The notes beneath the pieces are model-generated. The model worked only from the letters and a program-made list of their open reading frames with translations. It made no database searches and had not been told where the DNA came from. This document shows positions 36,636 to 46,806 of a stretch of DNA of 64,000 bases, in pieces. The DNA is from Promethearchaeota archaeon. GTDB taxonomy: Archaea > Asgardarchaeota > Lokiarchaeia > Sigyniarchaeales > SOKP01. Where the stretch lies: the NCBI GenBank assembly GCA_019057865.1, contig JAHLWP010000019.1, positions 1 through 64,000 on the forward strand. Direction: 5' to 3'. The first letter of the stretch is position 1, and each line of letters opens with the position of its first letter. Made by a program: the position numbers and the translations under genes.

Positions 36636-39113
36636 TTATAGATCTTCCATTAAATGAATATTTAATTTAACATTAATCCAATCGAGTATTTCTAATGTAT
36701 CAACATCTTGAACTTTTAGAGAGATTTCAGATCCTTTAGGGATATCTATTGACAATAATCTTAATTGGACTTCACCATCTTGTTCTACCAGATATTCAGG
36801 TTCTGTTGAGATTATTTTACCTTCATACTCACAAAAAACCTTAACATTTCTAATTTCAGGAGTTATTGTTTTAGGAAATTGTTTTTTCAGTTGAACTTTA
36901 AAAATTCGATTATTTATAGCATCGAATGGAGAAATTTTCACATTAATTTTTCTTTCGACTTTTGGTTTTACTTTTATTTTAATAAAAGGAATAATAATTT
37001 CTTGAATTGAAATTCCACCATGTAAAAAATTATAAGCTCCTTGAGATATAAAACAATTAATACCATTTGGAGTAATTAATCTTAATTGAGAGTTTTTTAT
37101 AATAAATTGATTATATCTGCCATTATTGGGAAATTTACTTCCCATTGCATATCTTGGCTTTTTTATTAAAGTTGACAAATCTGAAATATCTACTTTAAGA
37201 TGATCTTTTAATTTCTCTGGGAGCAACAAAAAACCGTGATCTGTTAATATATAGACATTTTCAAATTCTGCATCTATAATTTTTCTAATACTTTTAGCAA
37301 TATCCAATAATATTAAAGAAAACTTATTAAAAGCAATACTCTGGCTATCCGTTCCAGTACTATCAATATCAGTATGAAAAACTATTAAAGAATCTTTATA
37401 ATTTTTATTTATATCTCTTACTCTCATCTTTAATATATCCTTAATCCAGGCAAAAGATTCTATTTTGAATTTTGTCTTTATGAATTTTTCTCGATTCATT
37501 TTGATAGATAAATCATTATTAGATTCAGTCTCGAAAATCTTAAGCTTTTCATCTTTTACATTTATCTTAATTTTCGAGGGATTAAGCATGTAAGTCATCC
37601 CTATCTTTGTAATGCTTGGAATTTCAGTATAATATGGAATTATCTCCGTTTCGAAATCATCTTTAAAAATATTTAAAAGTTCCATTCCTAACTCATATCT
37701 TAAAGCATCTATAACAATAATAGCTTTCTTTTCACTTTTTTTAAATATTTTAGAAAATTGATTAATAGAATTTAAAGGTTTAAGATTCAATTCTTTTAGT
37801 TCTTCGAAAAAGCTAGTAAACTTTAAATTTATTTTTCTTAAAAATTCAAAATAATATTCCATTATTAGATCAAAAATTATTTCTATTTTTTCAGGATTCT
37901 TTATATATGGTGATGATTGAATTTTCCGATAATTTGAATCAATCTCCCAATAGTTTTCAATGTACTTCTCTATGACTTCATTAAAAAGATTAAAATCTTC
38001 GATTTCTTTCAAAGCTTGATTTATTTGTAGACATAATTTGGCACAATTGAATAATATTTCCCATTCTGGAATCTCATTCTCTTTAACCCAAATACTTTTA
38101 GACTTACTATTTAAAAAGTCTAAATTTTCAAGAAGAAATTTAAGTTTTTCGTCTTTAGTTCTAATTATTGATAATTCTTTATTGAATTTATCAAAAACTA
38201 ACTTATCCATTTGTGGAAATATAACTTTAATTAGTTTGTTGAAATCTTTTTCTATTACATATTTTTTTACAATGTTGGTAAGAGCATATTTTTTTTCAAC
38301 ATTGAATATCAAATTAATAACTAAATCTTTGTTTTCAGTATGTTTTAACATACTTTCCAAAGTAGAAATACAATTTTTAAATTTATTTTCATGAGGAAGG
38401 TGATCTTTTAATGGAAAATCATTAGGTTGTTCTAATTCTATAAATAATTGAATAAAAAGTAAATGTGATAAAAAACTAAGTGGAAATTCTTCACTTTTTT
38501 CGATAACTTTATCAAATCCGAAATCAAATTTCAATTTATCTAAAAATTGTTCCATTTTATTCTCTCTTTCTAACAGATTTATTTCAGTTTCTGGATTTTT
38601 TAAAATTTCAATTAAAATCTTTTCAAAATCTTCAAAAAATAAATCCGCTGGACTTGTTATTCCAAATTTTTTTTCCCAGAAATCTTCAGTTGCTTTTAAA
38701 GATTCATTAGCTAATGCTACTATACCCTTCTTGATTTTATTTCTCTTCTCTTTTTCTTTTGGAAAATTTACACCAATAACATTCTCAAGAAAATTAAAAA
38801 GATCTTCCTTATAGATCCATCCTAAATAGTGATATTCTTCGAGAATTTTGTCCCCTTTAAGATCAATATTAAAATAGATAATTTTTTTTTCTTGTTCTGA
38901 ATATTCAGGTTTCATTTCTAATAAATATTTAACTTTAAAAAGACTTCTCTCTTCTTCAGTAGAAATTATTTTAAACTCATTTTTCAATTTTTTTACAAAA
39001 TTTACCCATTCTTTATTAGGATCAAACCATAAAATCAAATTATAATTAGAACGATTGAAATAGTCATTAAACTCTTTTTTTAATTGAGATATAATTTTAT
39101 TCAAGTTTTTCAC
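36636..39113 (-). CDS. pglZ: BREX alkaline-phosphatase-superfamily protein PglZ
   Basis: 825 aa. Residues ~465-490 contain KKAIIVIDALRYELGMELL, the PglZ metal-binding opening (Asp, Arg), and VYILTDHGFLLLPE supplies the later Asp-His pair. Type-1 PglZ binds PglX and is essential for BREX methylation. The stop-start distance to brxC is two bases. GTG 39113 directly abuts GGAG, which is too close for a ribosome-binding site; the TTG three codons later (39104) is eight bases from it and fits better. The long helical N-terminal half (~440 residues) is typical of the BREX subtype. Confidence 0.92.
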   Translation of the reverse strand: MKNLNKIISQLKKEFNDYFNRSNYNLILWFDPNKEWVNFVKKLKNEFKIISTEEERSLFKVKYLLEMKPEYSEQEKKIIYFNIDLKGDKILEEYHYLGWIYKEDLFNFLENVIGVNFPKEKEKRNKIKKGIVALANESLKATEDFWEKKFGITSPADLFFEDFEKILIEILKNPETEINLLERENKMEQFLDKLKFDFGFDKVIEKSEEFPLSFLSHLLFIQLFIELEQPNDFPLKDHLPHENKFKNCISTLESMLKHTENKDLVINLIFNVEKKYALTNIVKKYVIEKDFNKLIKVIFPQMDKLVFDKFNKELSIIRTKDEKLKFLLENLDFLNSKSKSIWVKENEIPEWEILFNCAKLCLQINQALKEIEDFNLFNEVIEKYIENYWEIDSNYRKIQSSPYIKNPEKIEIIFDLIMEYYFEFLRKINLKFTSFFEELKELNLKPLNSINQFSKIFKKSEKKAIIVIDALRYELGMELLNIFKDDFETEIIPYYTEIPSITKIGMTYMLNPSKIKINVKDEKLKIFETESNNDLSIKMNREKFIKTKFKIESFAWIKDILKMRVRDINKNYKDSLIVFHTDIDSTGTDSQSIAFNKFSLILLDIAKSIRKIIDAEFENVYILTDHGFLLLPEKLKDHLKVDISDLSTLIKKPRYAMGSKFPNNGRYNQFIIKNSQLRLITPNGINCFISQGAYNFLHGGISIQEIIIPFIKIKVKPKVERKINVKISPFDAINNRIFKVQLKKQFPKTITPEIRNVKVFCEYEGKIISTEPEYLVEQDGEVQLRLLSIDIPKGSEISLKVQDVDTLEILDWINVKLNIHLMEDL

Positions 39114-39115
39114 TC

Positions 39116-42100
39116 CTATTTCAAATGAATTTGATCGTATTTTTTTAATAATTCCTCTAATTTACTTCTTATTTTTTCAATCAAATTTTCGATATCATCA
39201 TTTGACTTTATTGTCTTCTTTTTAATTACAGATTGTATCCTTAAATCTATAACATTAGGACCAATAGGAGTTTTTGGACTTAATTGTTTTATTAATTTTG
39301 TTCTCTCTCTATCTAAGGCTAAAATATGATTATCCATTTTACTTAATTCTGTCTTACAATTTTCACATATATAGGATTCCTGATCCCATTTAAATTTTTT
39401 ACAAAATTGCTCACTATAACTCTTGAATGTTTCTGGTTTTATTTGATCTTTTAAATCCTCTGATTCTTTTAGTTCTTCAATCAGTTCTGTATATTCTTCG
39501 AATCTTTTTTCATGCATTTTCTGATATATATCTTTATAAATGCTAATGAGTGAATTATAAGATTTATTGACATCTCCCCATTTTTCAATAGTTTCAGCAT
39601 TATTATTAATTAAATTGATTTCTTCATGAAAAGTTTCATATTCATTAATTAAATTAGAATCAATATCAAATGATCGTATTTCAAGTTTAGGACTGATTTT
39701 TAAGATTTTATCAAACATTACTATTTTGTCCTGATTGATAAAATCTTTTACTTTTTCATAATAATTTTTATTTTCTTTTATCTCTTCTGAGTTATCTAAA
39801 AAATATCTAACTACTTTAGATGGTTTTACAAATACTTTTACTTCTTCGTAGAATTCTGGAATTCTACCAAATTTTTCCTTAATTTTTATTTTACTGCTTT
39901 TTAAATGGGCTTTAGTTATATTATAATCCTGGCTAAAAGATTTTAATGAACTTGCAATGTTTATCGAAAGATCATTAATCGTATCCATTGATTCGATAGT
40001 AAAGATGATTTTTAAGTCTTGAAGGCATTTTCTTCTGTCTCTTAATTCTATAACTTCCTCTTCTTCATATCTTATAAGTAGTTTTTTAAATTTGTTCATA
40101 TCAAAGAAAAAACCTTCTACAGCTTTTACTTTAGAATCATAATATATTTTACCGTCTTTCTCTATAGAGATAATTCCTGCTCGAAATAAAGAAGATATAA
40201 TAAATCTGACGAGAATAGGATTCCATCCATACTCAATCTTCTGGAAATGCTCAATTACTTCCTTTCCTGGTAATATATTAGAAATTTCTAATTGATATTT
40301 AATATATGTAAGAATCTCATCTATTATTTGGTTATATAAGTTAATGTTATTATCTGTGTCGAATAAATCTAATTCTTCTTCAACTTCATGCAAATTTTTA
40401 ATTCTAGGATTTAGGATCTTTTTAATAGAAGTCTGATCAACTTTATAAGCAGCAATCTTATATTTAGTATAAATTTTAAATAATATTTCTAATATATTCT
40501 TAGAAAAAATATTATTTAAATCTGAAGAAGAATCACCCGTAAGATCAATTAAATCTCCATCGTGAACAATTTTTCCATTTCTAAGTGAAGATTTTAACTG
40601 AGTTTCAATATTATTCCTTAATTTTTGTGCAATTATACTTTTTTCTTTCAGTATTTGCTCTTCTTCCAGACTAATATTGGAAAGTCTACGTTCTTTGATC
40701 ACTTTGTCAATTCTTATTAATTTATCGATATCTTTTTCAAAATTTTGATTTTCCGAAGATAACCAGTAAATAGAATAAGGATTTGAGTAACTTTCTTGGA
40801 GTGCTTTATCAGTTGTTATATCATCAAGTTCTAAACTTAAGGGTGAAAAAAAGTGAATTGAGACCTCTCCTTTTTTACTTTTTAAATTTTCATCAGAATA
40901 AGTGGTTAAATAGAATTCATTAATAGCCTCATGTCTTAATTTATTGAATGGAGAGATAATTTCATTTAAAAATTCAACTGTTGTTTGTCTTTTTTCTAAA
41001 GTCTTTACTATAACTTCTCCAACTCTTGTTTCAAATTGCTTTTTCACACCTGTAATATATTTATAATTATTATCTTCCTCAATTATGTACTTTTCGTCAA
41101 TTAATTCTTTTAGAACAGCCTTGATTTGTGATTTTTGACTATTAAAATCTGAATCGATATATTTGTTAAACATTTTCGTAATATTTTCAGATGTGAGAGG
41201 GATCCACTCTAATCTGCTGAGAAGATATATTATTTTTAATATTTTTGATATTTCAATAGATTCAACTAGTCTTCCTTTTAACTGCCCAATTTCAGTTTTA
41301 ATATTTGGTGGAAGATCAACCTCAATCTGATCATATATCTCATCCATAGTAACCAACCGTCCGATTTTTTCATTTTCTATATTCGTTTTCTTAGGATTAA
41401 ATACACCATGAGTAACTCCGATCATTGATCTTTCTGCTGTAAATTTATGAGTCTTCCCGTTTAAAGGTTTTAATGCTAGAAAAATTGACTGAGTTATTTG
41501 AATTTGATAAGGCAAAAATGGATAATAACTAATAAATAAATCCTCATTTAATTTTTTTAATGGTCGATTTGTTCCTTCGATTATTGATAGATTTGTTAAT
41601 TTTCCTTTAAATTTCGAGTAAGTTTCTTTTAATTCTTCTTTACTTTGTTCTTTTTTTTTCAAAATTCGCTTTTCAATAACTTCTTCGAGATTTTCAGAGG
41701 TTAAATGTAATCTTGCATCAAAACGAGCTTTAAGTCGCTTATATTCGGCTTCTTTTTTCTTTACACTACTAATAATTTCACTTAAAGATGCTTGAGCAGT
41801 AACTACAACCCAGATACGCCCACTCGCTATTCTACCAAATTCTTCAACCATAGATTGTAAATCTAATAGTTTTTTATCGCTACTACCAATAAATTGTCCA
41901 ACTTCATCAACAATAAATACGAGATTATGTATTTTACTGCTATCTTCTTCTGATTTCTTAACCAGAAATTCATTTAATTCTTTTGCAATATCAGAAATTG
42001 TAGGGTTTGATAATTTTCTTATTTTTTCAATTTCCTTTTTTGCATCATCAATGGAACTAAATTTTCCAGGAAAAATTTCATATAAAGCTTCTCCAATCGA

Positions 42101-42724
42101 TCTCTCAATAAGCAATTTCATATTTCTAAATTCTTCCCAAGGCTGACCTTGTATTTTTTGGATAGTTTCTTTAAATTCTTCAAATTTTCCTTTTTGTATT
42201 AGATCTTTTTCAAGTTTAGCAATAAAAATATCTGAACTAAATCCCTGACTTATTAAAAATTGCTTATAAAAAATGATTGGCATCTCATCCTCTCTTACTT
42301 GACCCGCTTCTGCACCTATTTGGAACATAATTATATTGTTTTTAGAGAAGTTCCTAATCTGATGTAAATAGCCTTTAATCTCATTTTCTTTTGGGGTTCC
42401 TGCTAAAATTCCATTGAATCGGTCAATAGCTTCAATATCGTTTATATTTCTATTAGATAAAAGAATACCACAAATTTTTGCAAAATGTGATTTTCCAGAT
42501 CCAAAGTCACCTGAAATCCATACACCTACATTATCTGATTTCATTTGAAAACTATTAGTAAACGCTTCAAAATAATCAATAATTAATGATTCTAACATAT
42601 CAGTCAAGATATATTCATCTATCTCTTGAAGAATGTATCTATCATCTGATACCTTAATAACTGATTGAATTTTTCTATCTATATCGTAATAAAAAATATC
42701 TTTAACTTTTGTAATAAACCTCAC
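39116..42724 (-). CDS. brxC: BREX ATPase BrxC
   Basis: 1202 aa, the largest conserved BREX component. Walker A GDFGSGKSHFAKI is near residues 70-82 and Walker B LVFIVDEVGQFIG near 266. The C-terminus carries a likely zinc site (FCKKF...YICENC, ~1106-1124). BrxC is an ORC/AAA-like ATPase that forms a large complex with BrxB, PglX and PglZ and is required for both methylation and exclusion. Its ATG overlaps the brxB stop by four bases, so translation is coupled. Confidence 0.94.
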   Translation of the reverse strand: MRFITKVKDIFYYDIDRKIQSVIKVSDDRYILQEIDEYILTDMLESLIIDYFEAFTNSFQMKSDNVGVWISGDFGSGKSHFAKICGILLSNRNINDIEAIDRFNGILAGTPKENEIKGYLHQIRNFSKNNIIMFQIGAEAGQVREDEMPIIFYKQFLISQGFSSDIFIAKLEKDLIQKGKFEEFKETIQKIQGQPWEEFRNMKLLIERSIGEALYEIFPGKFSSIDDAKKEIEKIRKLSNPTISDIAKELNEFLVKKSEEDSSKIHNLVFIVDEVGQFIGSSDKKLLDLQSMVEEFGRIASGRIWVVVTAQASLSEIISSVKKKEAEYKRLKARFDARLHLTSENLEEVIEKRILKKKEQSKEELKETYSKFKGKLTNLSIIEGTNRPLKKLNEDLFISYYPFLPYQIQITQSIFLALKPLNGKTHKFTAERSMIGVTHGVFNPKKTNIENEKIGRLVTMDEIYDQIEVDLPPNIKTEIGQLKGRLVESIEISKILKIIYLLSRLEWIPLTSENITKMFNKYIDSDFNSQKSQIKAVLKELIDEKYIIEEDNNYKYITGVKKQFETRVGEVIVKTLEKRQTTVEFLNEIISPFNKLRHEAINEFYLTTYSDENLKSKKGEVSIHFFSPLSLELDDITTDKALQESYSNPYSIYWLSSENQNFEKDIDKLIRIDKVIKERRLSNISLEEEQILKEKSIIAQKLRNNIETQLKSSLRNGKIVHDGDLIDLTGDSSSDLNNIFSKNILEILFKIYTKYKIAAYKVDQTSIKKILNPRIKNLHEVEEELDLFDTDNNINLYNQIIDEILTYIKYQLEISNILPGKEVIEHFQKIEYGWNPILVRFIISSLFRAGIISIEKDGKIYYDSKVKAVEGFFFDMNKFKKLLIRYEEEEVIELRDRRKCLQDLKIIFTIESMDTINDLSINIASSLKSFSQDYNITKAHLKSSKIKIKEKFGRIPEFYEEVKVFVKPSKVVRYFLDNSEEIKENKNYYEKVKDFINQDKIVMFDKILKISPKLEIRSFDIDSNLINEYETFHEEINLINNNAETIEKWGDVNKSYNSLISIYKDIYQKMHEKRFEEYTELIEELKESEDLKDQIKPETFKSYSEQFCKKFKWDQESYICENCKTELSKMDNHILALDRERTKLIKQLSPKTPIGPNVIDLRIQSVIKKKTIKSNDDIENLIEKIRSKLEELLKKYDQIHLK

Positions 42725-43281
42725 CCTATTGGATATGTTCTATATGTTGAATCACTTGAATATTTTCCAAAAAATAAAATCTCTTCTTCATCTGTTGCAT
42801 AATCTTTAATATATTTCCCTGGGTAAAAAAAAACTGTAGGAATCTCAATATAGTTTAATAATTTATCAACAATGTCAGAAGTTCTATAAAATGGAATTAT
42901 TGAACCAATTCTTGTAATAAATAACACCTCAATTTTGTCTTTAATCCGATTTAATATATATTCTTTGATTTTTTGATTGTAAATTTGAGAGATTCCTCTA
43001 ATAAATTCATCCAGGTCATTTTTTTCTTTTTCAAAAACATCCTCTAAAGAATTATATTCTGCTAGAATATCAAAAATAAACGTGTTTAGGGGAATTTCTA
43101 ATACTTTAATATTTTTAGATTTTAAGAAACCAGATAATTCCTTAACCTTTCTTCTGCATTCCATTTCTTCATAAGGATCATATACAAATAAAATAAATGG
43201 AGCACCAATTTGTATATGGAAGGTGTCTCTATCATTTAGGAGCATATTTTCCAAATATTTAAATTTCTCTTGTAAGTTCAT
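42721..43281 (-). CDS. brxB: BREX protein BrxB (DUF1788)
   Basis: 186 aa, normal length. The DUF1788 signature IGAPFILFVYDPYEEMECRRKVKEL is at residues ~22-46, and the C-terminal segment has VLFITRIGSIIPFYRTSDIVDKLLNYI, typical of BrxB. It acts as a structural partner in the BREX methylation complex. It overlaps brxA by 23 bases and brxC by four bases, indicating one operon with coupled translation. Confidence 0.92.
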   Translation of the reverse strand: MNLQEKFKYLENMLLNDRDTFHIQIGAPFILFVYDPYEEMECRRKVKELSGFLKSKNIKVLEIPLNTFIFDILAEYNSLEDVFEKEKNDLDEFIRGISQIYNQKIKEYILNRIKDKIEVLFITRIGSIIPFYRTSDIVDKLLNYIEIPTVFFYPGKYIKDYATDEEEILFFGKYSSDSTYRTYPIG

Positions 43282-44029
43282 TTATAATATCCTCTAAATT
43301 TTTATTTTCATACAATTCTTCGAATGAATCATATGTTGTATTTAAATCTAGTAAACTTTTTCTAATACAAATGTTGATTAAATCAATTATCTCATTCTTA
43401 TCTAAAATAAATAATTTAAAATCTTCATGATCTAACACTTTTTCAAGCAATTTCAGTTGTTTCTTTAAGGAAAATATTAAAAATAATATTGCTTCTATTG
43501 GAATTTCAGGTTTATTTAAAATCTTTAGTTTGGAACCATTTAAAAATTGAAAATCTTTCATAATAGACAAATAATGCCTTGCTAATCTAATATTTGTAGT
43601 AACTGACCATTTCAGTATTTCTGGATGTTCTTTTTCATTCTTTTTAAAAAATTCTTGTATGTTTTTAGTATTTATTACCTGTAAATTCGAAATCATCATA
43701 TTATATAATAATTTAACTGTGATATCATAGACTAATTCATCAGCTTTAGCTAATTTATAAAAAATTAAATAATTTTTAGCGGAATTAGAAACATTGGCAG
43801 AATTGAGAAAATTTGTTAAGTTCATATCAATTCTGGGATTTGAAAAAAAACGTTTACTTAAACTTCTAAAAACTGCTTGCCTAGTACTTAATGATCTAAT
43901 TGAAAGTATATTATCATTAATTATGGAAGATTTAATCTCATCTATAGTTGTATCTTTGTTAATCAATTTGAAGATTCTTTTTGTTTCATCAATAAGAGAC
44001 CTAGCTCTGTTTATATCAGTTTTATACAT
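43259..44029 (-). CDS. brxA: BREX protein BrxA (DUF1819)
   Basis: 256 aa. DUF1819 features include SIRSLSTRQAVFRSLSKRF and FLNSANVSNSAKNYLIFYKLAKADELVYDI, the helical DNA-binding surface known for BrxA. It is the promoter-proximal gene of the operon. A TATA-like element at 44046-44055 lies 17-26 bases before ATG 44029, suggesting transcription starts at or very near the start codon. Confidence 0.9.
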   Translation of the reverse strand: MYKTDINRARSLIDETKRIFKLINKDTTIDEIKSSIINDNILSIRSLSTRQAVFRSLSKRFFSNPRIDMNLTNFLNSANVSNSAKNYLIFYKLAKADELVYDITVKLLYNMMISNLQVINTKNIQEFFKKNEKEHPEILKWSVTTNIRLARHYLSIMKDFQFLNGSKLKILNKPEIPIEAILFLIFSLKKQLKLLEKVLDHEDFKLFILDKNEIIDLINICIRKSLLDLNTTYDSFEELYENKNLEDIINELTREI

Positions 44030-44045
44030 TAGATTAAAGATTTTT

Positions 44046-44055
44046 AATTTTTATA
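44046..44055 (-). promoter_or_regulatory. TATA box of the BREX operon
   Basis: Minus-strand TATAAAAATT, ending 17 bases before ATG 44029. No Shine-Dalgarno lies between, so brxA is probably leaderless. Confidence 0.45.
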
Positions 44056-44216
44056 GTAATAAATAACTTAATTTTTGAAATTTGCGAAAATTTATCTCTA
44101 CAATTAATTAATCTCTAAAATACTATAAAAGATTTTAGTATTAATCAATTTCTAATAAATACAAAACTTAAAATTCATCATTAAAGCGGCTAATAATTAT
44201 GAATTTGAAAAGGTAA

Positions 44217-44546
44217 TTTCCTTATGAAATTAATATTGAGAGTTATACATATTTCAAAGTAGATTTACAAAAATTCTTCTTATTAAAAGAACTTGATTTC
44301 GAAATAAAATTACTGGATTTGAAATATAAAATAACAAAGCGTATTTTCATAGAAAAACCTAGCTTTGAATCGAAAGAGAAATTATTTAATACAATACAAT
44401 CGCTATTAGCAAAAATGAATTATAGTTTTAGGATTCTGGATGAAACTCTTCTCGGATTTGGGTCATCATATCATCATAAATCCACAATGAAATTTGATTC
44501 CCGTCAATTATATAAAAAGGACGGCACTTACCCTACATTTTTTTAA
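44217..44546 (+). pseudogene. C-terminal gene fragment, unknown family
   Basis: A 109-codon frame follows a TAA at 44214 and has no start codon until TTG 44319. The whole of it reads as protein (YFKVDLQKFFLLKELDFEI, ITKRIFIEKPSFESKEKLF, FRILDETLLGFGSSYHH). A 75-aa product from 44319 is possible but lacks a ribosome-binding site. I take it as the remaining end of a lost gene beside the BREX operon. Confidence 0.45.
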
Positions 44547-44713
44547 ATTACTTTCCTTATTCTGCGGTTATCTATAGTTGACTAATATTCCCTATATAGG
44601 TTGATAAAAATTCATAAATCCGAATCGAAAATTGATTCTAATAGTTTGTATAAAAGTATGGTACTTCGCCAGATATAATAAATAAGCGAAGTTTTAATGG
44701 TATACATATGTTT

Positions 44714-44825
44714 ATATTTTTCAGTTTTTTCCTTAGGAAATCAATCTTGACACATATACATATTTATACCTAAAATAAAAGTCGGTCTATTCAAGATACG
44801 TAGAGGAAAGAGCTCACGGCATAAT
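44714..44825. repeat. Repeat R2, left copy
   Basis: About 112 bp nearly matching 56629-56742 in the same orientation (shared blocks TTAGGAAATCAAT, TTTATACCTAAAAT and GTCGGTCTATTCAAGATACG). The repeat contains a TATA-like TTTATACC core. It fills most of the 44547-44861 gap. The two copies bracket a ~12-kb segment. Confidence 0.8.
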
Positions 44826-44861
44826 TTCTTAAGCAAAATAAAAAGTTATCAAGATATCCTT

Positions 44862-45286
44862 TTATTCTAAAACCCCCCAATTGTCCACAAACTGTTTCCA
44901 GTTTCCACCAACTTCATTATTTTTTGTTAGGTAAATTAAGATTCTTCTTTTTTCATTTTCCATTATAGGGATTTCCGTTTTCCGAATTATTAGATAAATG
45001 TTAATTCCATGTAAATAACAAATTACGAAGTCACATTTTTCCATTTCATTTTTCGATACAAAAAAGTTAATCCTATTTTTAGTTTCTCTGGTTTTTTCAT
45101 AAGGATCTCTTGTTTTAACTTCAATATTTCGATGAACTCTTCCATTATTTTTACTAATATAGAGATCATATCCTGTCGAAAAATTCAAATGAACTTCCCA
45201 ACCTCTTTTTAGAAGTTCATAACCAACGATTTTTTCCCAATTTCCCCCAAAATAGATGAGGCTTTTTTTCTTAAATTTTCCTCCAT
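44862..45286 (-). pseudogene. PD-(D/E)xK nuclease-like protein with a frameshift
   Basis: AGGAGGAGTT followed by ATG 45286 is the best ribosome-binding site in this area. From there the frame reads MEENLRKK and then leaves the family sequence at a run of seven A (45263-45269 on the plus strand as T). One extra A would join it to SLIYFGGNWEKIVGYELL and on to GYDLYISKNNGR and RNIEVKTRDP, giving an E...D...ExK nuclease core like the DUF3883/Mrr-type domains, then FFVSKNEMEKCDF. Without it, only 108 aa from TTG 45188 would be made. The frameshift may be real, a programmed slip, or a sequencing error. Confidence 0.6.
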
Positions 45287-45401
45287 TTTTAACTCCTCCT
45301 TTTTTCTAATTATAATAAATTGACTAAAATATATAAAAAAGGAGAATTAATATTTTAGTAGTCAAGTTTTTTTTTTGATATGAGTTTCTTTAAAGGAATT
45401 C

Positions 45402-46295
45402 CTATTTATTCTGGGTCCATACATTCAAAACTCGTTTAGAATATGAATTATAACCAATTTTTAAGTATATAGCACCATCATAACGGGTTGTTAAACACTT
45501 CCTCTTTTTATTCTGATTTTGGATATACCACCCTTTTGTATGTGAATTGTATATATCTGTTATAGAAGTCTCTCGAACACTCCCATCAGAAATTATTGTT
45601 AACTTTGGATTAAAGAACTTAAATATATTCTCAAAATATCCACTTCTTCTTCCATGATGAGATGCCAAAAATATATCAGTTTCTTTTAAATCATTTCTAA
45701 AATATTGGTTGTTCAATAAATACTTCCAAGAAGCGGTTCCATTATCGCCTGAAAGGAGTACTTTATAACCAGCATATAATATAAAAGTAGTGAGACTATG
45801 TTCATTCTCTTTATAAGATAATTCTACGGACGGTTTAGGTGCATATATTTTAATTTCTAGCCCTCCAGAATAACTGAGCAAAAAAGGATTATAACTATTC
45901 GAGATTGAAGGGCTGTAATTTTCAATTAAATAAAGATATTTCTTATAGATACTTTTTTTATATGGATCTACCTCAATATTGATCTTATTTTGGATTTCCC
46001 TTTCAGTTATGCTATTCGGGTAGGAGATAGTATTTACTTTAAATAAATTTAAGTTTAGAATATCTTCAACATGGTCAAGATGAGGATGAGTTAGTATTAG
46101 ATGATCAATGGAATAAACTTGACGCGTTCTTTTAATATGCTCAAGTGGACTAAAATTTATTGACCATTCTGAGTAGTCCCCTACACCTAAATCCTGAATA
46201 ATGGTTTTACGATTTGGAGTTTTTATGAATATGGCATTTCCATGTTGAACATCCCAAAATGTAATATCTAAAGAATTTTTATTTCTAGTGGGCAT
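45402..46295 (-). CDS. Metallo-beta-lactamase-fold hydrolase (ComEC C-terminal-like)
   Basis: 297 aa. The metal site THPHLDH gives His70, His72, Asp74 and His75; LLSGDNG and ASHHGRRSG supply further ligands. The opening LDITFWDVQHGNAIFIKTP...IIQDLGVGD matches the ComEC/Rec2 C-terminal hydrolase domain, here without the membrane channel, as in free-standing defence-associated MBL proteins acting on nucleic acids or nucleotides. Divergent from a winged-helix gene, with a palindrome between them at 46363. The start is ATG 46295. Confidence 0.82.
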   Translation of the reverse strand: MPTRNKNSLDITFWDVQHGNAIFIKTPNRKTIIQDLGVGDYSEWSINFSPLEHIKRTRQVYSIDHLILTHPHLDHVEDILNLNLFKVNTISYPNSITEREIQNKINIEVDPYKKSIYKKYLYLIENYSPSISNSYNPFLLSYSGGLEIKIYAPKPSVELSYKENEHSLTTFILYAGYKVLLSGDNGTASWKYLLNNQYFRNDLKETDIFLASHHGRRSGYFENIFKFFNPKLTIISDGSVRETSITDIYNSHTKGWYIQNQNKKRKCLTTRYDGAIYLKIGYNSYSKRVLNVWTQNK

Positions 46296-46362
46296 AATTT
46301 TAAATCAATAAATTTTTATCTTTTAAGATTCAAAAAGAAATTTTAATATTTATACTTTGAGT

Positions 46363-46385
46363 TTTACTTTTTCTTTAAAAGTAAA
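46363..46385. promoter_or_regulatory. Inverted repeat between divergent genes (probable operator)
   Basis: TTTACTTTT (46363-46371) and AAAAGTAAA (46377-46385) are perfect 9-bp arms with a 5-base spacer, between the MBL gene start (46295) and the wHTH gene start (46456). The position suggests control of both genes by the wHTH protein. Confidence 0.45.
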
Positions 46386-46455
46386 TACATTTTTTATTTT
46401 TAAAAGTTAAACATTGAGTTTAAATATTTCAGTTTTATACTTAATATATAGGAAA

Positions 46456-46806
46456 ATGAATAATGATCCAAATATTAATTTAGAATTGCTAATTGAGAAT
46501 TCAAAAAAAATTAATTCTAAAACATTTAACATAACAAGATGTATTCTTTTAACACTTTTAGGTTATTATAGAGATGGACTTCAATTCAGAGAATTAAAAT
46601 CGTTTTTAGATATCTCAGATGGCAAATTACAATCTAATCTTGATTTTCTATTGGAAATGGGATATATAAAAAAAATTAAAACAGATCTGGATCAAAGAAG
46701 TATACAAATCTATATGATTGAAGAATCTGGAAATTCAGAATTGCATAAAATAATAGAATGGGTAAGTATTTTAAAAAGTATGGAGAAAGCAAAAAATGAC
46801 AAATGA
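46456..46806 (+). CDS. Winged-helix regulator
   Basis: From ATG 46456 (AGGAAA just before it) 116 aa; a TTG at 46414 would add 14 residues but has no ribosome-binding site. The fold is plain: ILLTLLGYYRDGLQFRELKSFLDISDGKLQSNLDFLLEMGYIKK is the helix-turn-helix with wing, similar to MarR/HTH_34-type regulators, ending in a helix for dimerisation. It begins a co-directional set with the YwgA-like gene (11-base overlap) and AbiJ, and may regulate the divergent MBL gene through the palindrome at 46363. Confidence 0.75.
   Translation: MNNDPNINLELLIENSKKINSKTFNITRCILLTLLGYYRDGLQFRELKSFLDISDGKLQSNLDFLLEMGYIKKIKTDLDQRSIQIYMIEESGNSELHKIIEWVSILKSMEKAKNDK

Noticed and set aside
44566..44576. CGGTTATCTAT resembling motif B
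   Set aside because: Only the first seven bases match and the TTTCACG part is missing.
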